Origin: Streptomyces sp. NBC_00683
GTDB lineage: Bacteria > Actinomycetota > Actinomycetes > Streptomycetales > Streptomycetaceae
DNA: 64,000 bases
Direction of reading: 5' to 3'
NCBI RefSeq assembly: GCF_036226745.1
Contig: NZ_CP109013.1
Location: forward strand, 620,001-684,000
A model generated the notes under the pieces. The model ran no database searches, was not told the origin of the DNA, and saw nothing but the letters and a program-made list of their open reading frames with translations. Positions 62,998 to 64,000 of the stretch are shown piece by piece; the stretch's first letter is position 1, and each line of letters begins with the position of its first letter. The translations under genes and the position numbers were made by a program.

Positions 62998-64000
62998 TCA
63001 GCTCTCCCGCACGGCGCCGGCGAGCAGTCGCTCGACCTTGCGGACGAGCGCCGGGTGTCGAGCGGCGAGGTCGTCGCGCTCGCCGACGTCCTGGTTCAGG
63101 TGGTACAGCTCGACGGGGCGGTTCTCCAGGCGCACGCCCTTCCAGTTGCCGAAACGCACCGCCTGGTCCTTGCCTTCCTGCTCCCAGTAGAGGTACTCGT
63201 GCTCCGGCTGCTCGCCACCGGTCAGCGCGGGAACGAAGGACACACCGTCGAGTCCGGGCGGTGTACGCGCGCCGGCGGCCTCGGCGAACGTCGGGAGGAA
63301 GTCCCAGACCGCCACCGGGTCGTGCACCTCGGAGCCGGGTGCGATCCCGCCGGCGGCCCGCAGGCTCTCCGGCAGCCGGACGATCAGCGGCACCCGGATG
63401 CCTCCCTCGTACACGGTGAACTTGATGTCCCGCAGGGAACCGTTGCTGTCGAAGAACTCCGGGTCGTGCGGCAGGGTGCTGCCGACGTGCTCGAAGTTCT
63501 TCCCCGCCTTGTGCGGCCCGTTGTCGCTGGCCACCAGGACCAGGGTGTCGTCCCGCAGGCCGAGTTCGTCGAGCCGGGACAGGACACGGCCGATCTCGGC
63601 GTCGACGCGGGTGATCTGCGCGGCGTGGTTGCGCTCGCCCTGGGGCCAGTCCTCGTCGCTGTACGGCGCGTCGCTCGGGATCTCGTTCGGGGCGTGCGGG
63701 GTGGTGTAGCCCAGATAGAGGAAGAACGGATCGTTCCGGCTGCGGTCGATGAAGTCGAGCGCTTCCTGGGTGAACAGGTCGGTCGCGTAGGTGACGTCGG
63801 CTGTCTTGTTCTCCGGGTAGCGCACCTTCTCACCGTCGCGCCACAGGTACGTCGGCCAGTAGTCGTGCGCGTGGGTCTGGTTGATGTAGCCGAAGAAGTA
63901 GTCGAAGCCCTGCCGGTTGGGGTGGCTCGGGTTGTCGCCGGTGTCGGGTCCCAGTCCCCACTTGCCGATGTGCCCCGTGGTGTAGCCGGCGTCGCGGAGC
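62998..64000 (-). CDS. sulfatase, 5' part outside window
   Basis: About 334 residues of the C-terminal part are visible, and the frame is open to the right edge. GYTTGHIGKWGLGPDTGDNP and ASDNGPHKAGKNFEH are sulfatase motifs; the CxPxR cysteine lies beyond the edge. It is closest in pattern to the sulfatase at 57940 (HPNRxGFxxFxGYIxxxHAHxYxPxxLW). It heads the visible operon with FGE and two other sulfatases. Confidence 0.9.
   Translation of the reverse strand, partial: LRDAGYTTGHIGKWGLGPDTGDNPSHPNRQGFDYFFGYINQTHAHDYWPTYLWRDGEKVRYPENKTADVTYATDLFTQEALDFIDRSRNDPFFLYLGYTTPHAPNEIPSDAPYSDEDWPQGERNHAAQITRVDAEIGRVLSRLDELGLRDDTLVLVASDNGPHKAGKNFEHVGSTLPHDPEFFDSNGSLRDIKFTVYEGGIRVPLIVRLPESLRAAGGIAPGSEVHDPVAVWDFLPTFAEAAGARTPPGLDGVSFVPALTGGEQPEHEYLYWEQEGKDQAVRFGNWKGVRLENRPVELYHLNQDVGERDDLAARHPALVRKVERLLAGAVRES

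Overview
This is high-GC actinobacterial DNA, almost certainly Streptomyces. The indicators are strong codon bias, a large SARP-type regulator, IdeR/DmdR-style iron boxes, a Fur/catalase-peroxidase pair and many secreted hydrolases. I see no rRNA, tRNA, CRISPR array, replication origin or intact insertion sequence.

1-12.9 kb is the edge of an ansamycin-type cluster built around 3-amino-5-hydroxybenzoic acid (AHBA). A polyketide synthase (PKS) loading protein (acyl-ligase then KR-like region) runs off the left edge on the minus strand. Next to it are a HAD phosphatase, a Gfo/Idh oxidoreductase and AHBA synthase (RifM/L/K-like). Divergent from these run RifJ-, RifN-, RifG- and RifI-like genes. 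Together they can make UDP-kanosamine, kanosamine and its 6-phosphate, then aminodehydroquinate, aminodehydroshikimate and AHBA. The aminoDAHP synthase step is not in the window. A 987-aa SARP/cyclase-like/AAA regulator and a MarR regulator close the region. A near-identical 20-bp motif lies upstream of the PKS gene and in the AHBA divergent promoter.

13.1-26.5 kb is an unusual accessory block. Nine minus-strand genes are followed by two plus-strand genes. They encode peptidoglycan-active or wall-binding modules (lysozyme-like, LGFP, M23, M15-like+SH3, transglycosylase-like, several PG-binding domains), a lipase-like hydrolase, a C2-like protein and two large unknown proteins sharing a C-terminal-half domain. 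A two-helix membrane protein of 891 aa ends the block. None of the wall-directed proteins has a visible signal peptide. This is the best candidate for an undescribed system.

26.5-30.5 kb holds a TetR regulator with a divergent aldo/keto reductase and two operator-like palindromes, a methyltransferase and a cytochrome P450. 30.5-38.6 kb is an iron-regulated NRPS-independent siderophore (NIS) locus: ATP-grasp ligase, two IucA/IucC synthetases, PLP decarboxylase, a DUF2470-type protein and a divergent FhuF-like protein, with three iron boxes. Its composition resembles vibrioferrin loci.

38.6-47 kb carries pyruvate carboxylase, Fur, KatG and a PucR-type regulator. 46.7-53.8 kb has two esterase/hydrolases, a DUF4232-like lipoprotein, a TauD-family protein whose iron-binding HxD motif reads HxG, a small membrane protein, transposase remnants and a serine DD-peptidase/beta-lactamase-like protein. 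53.8-64 kb encodes a large secreted subtilase and an apparent operon of three sulfatases (one cut by the right edge) with their formylglycine-generating enzyme.
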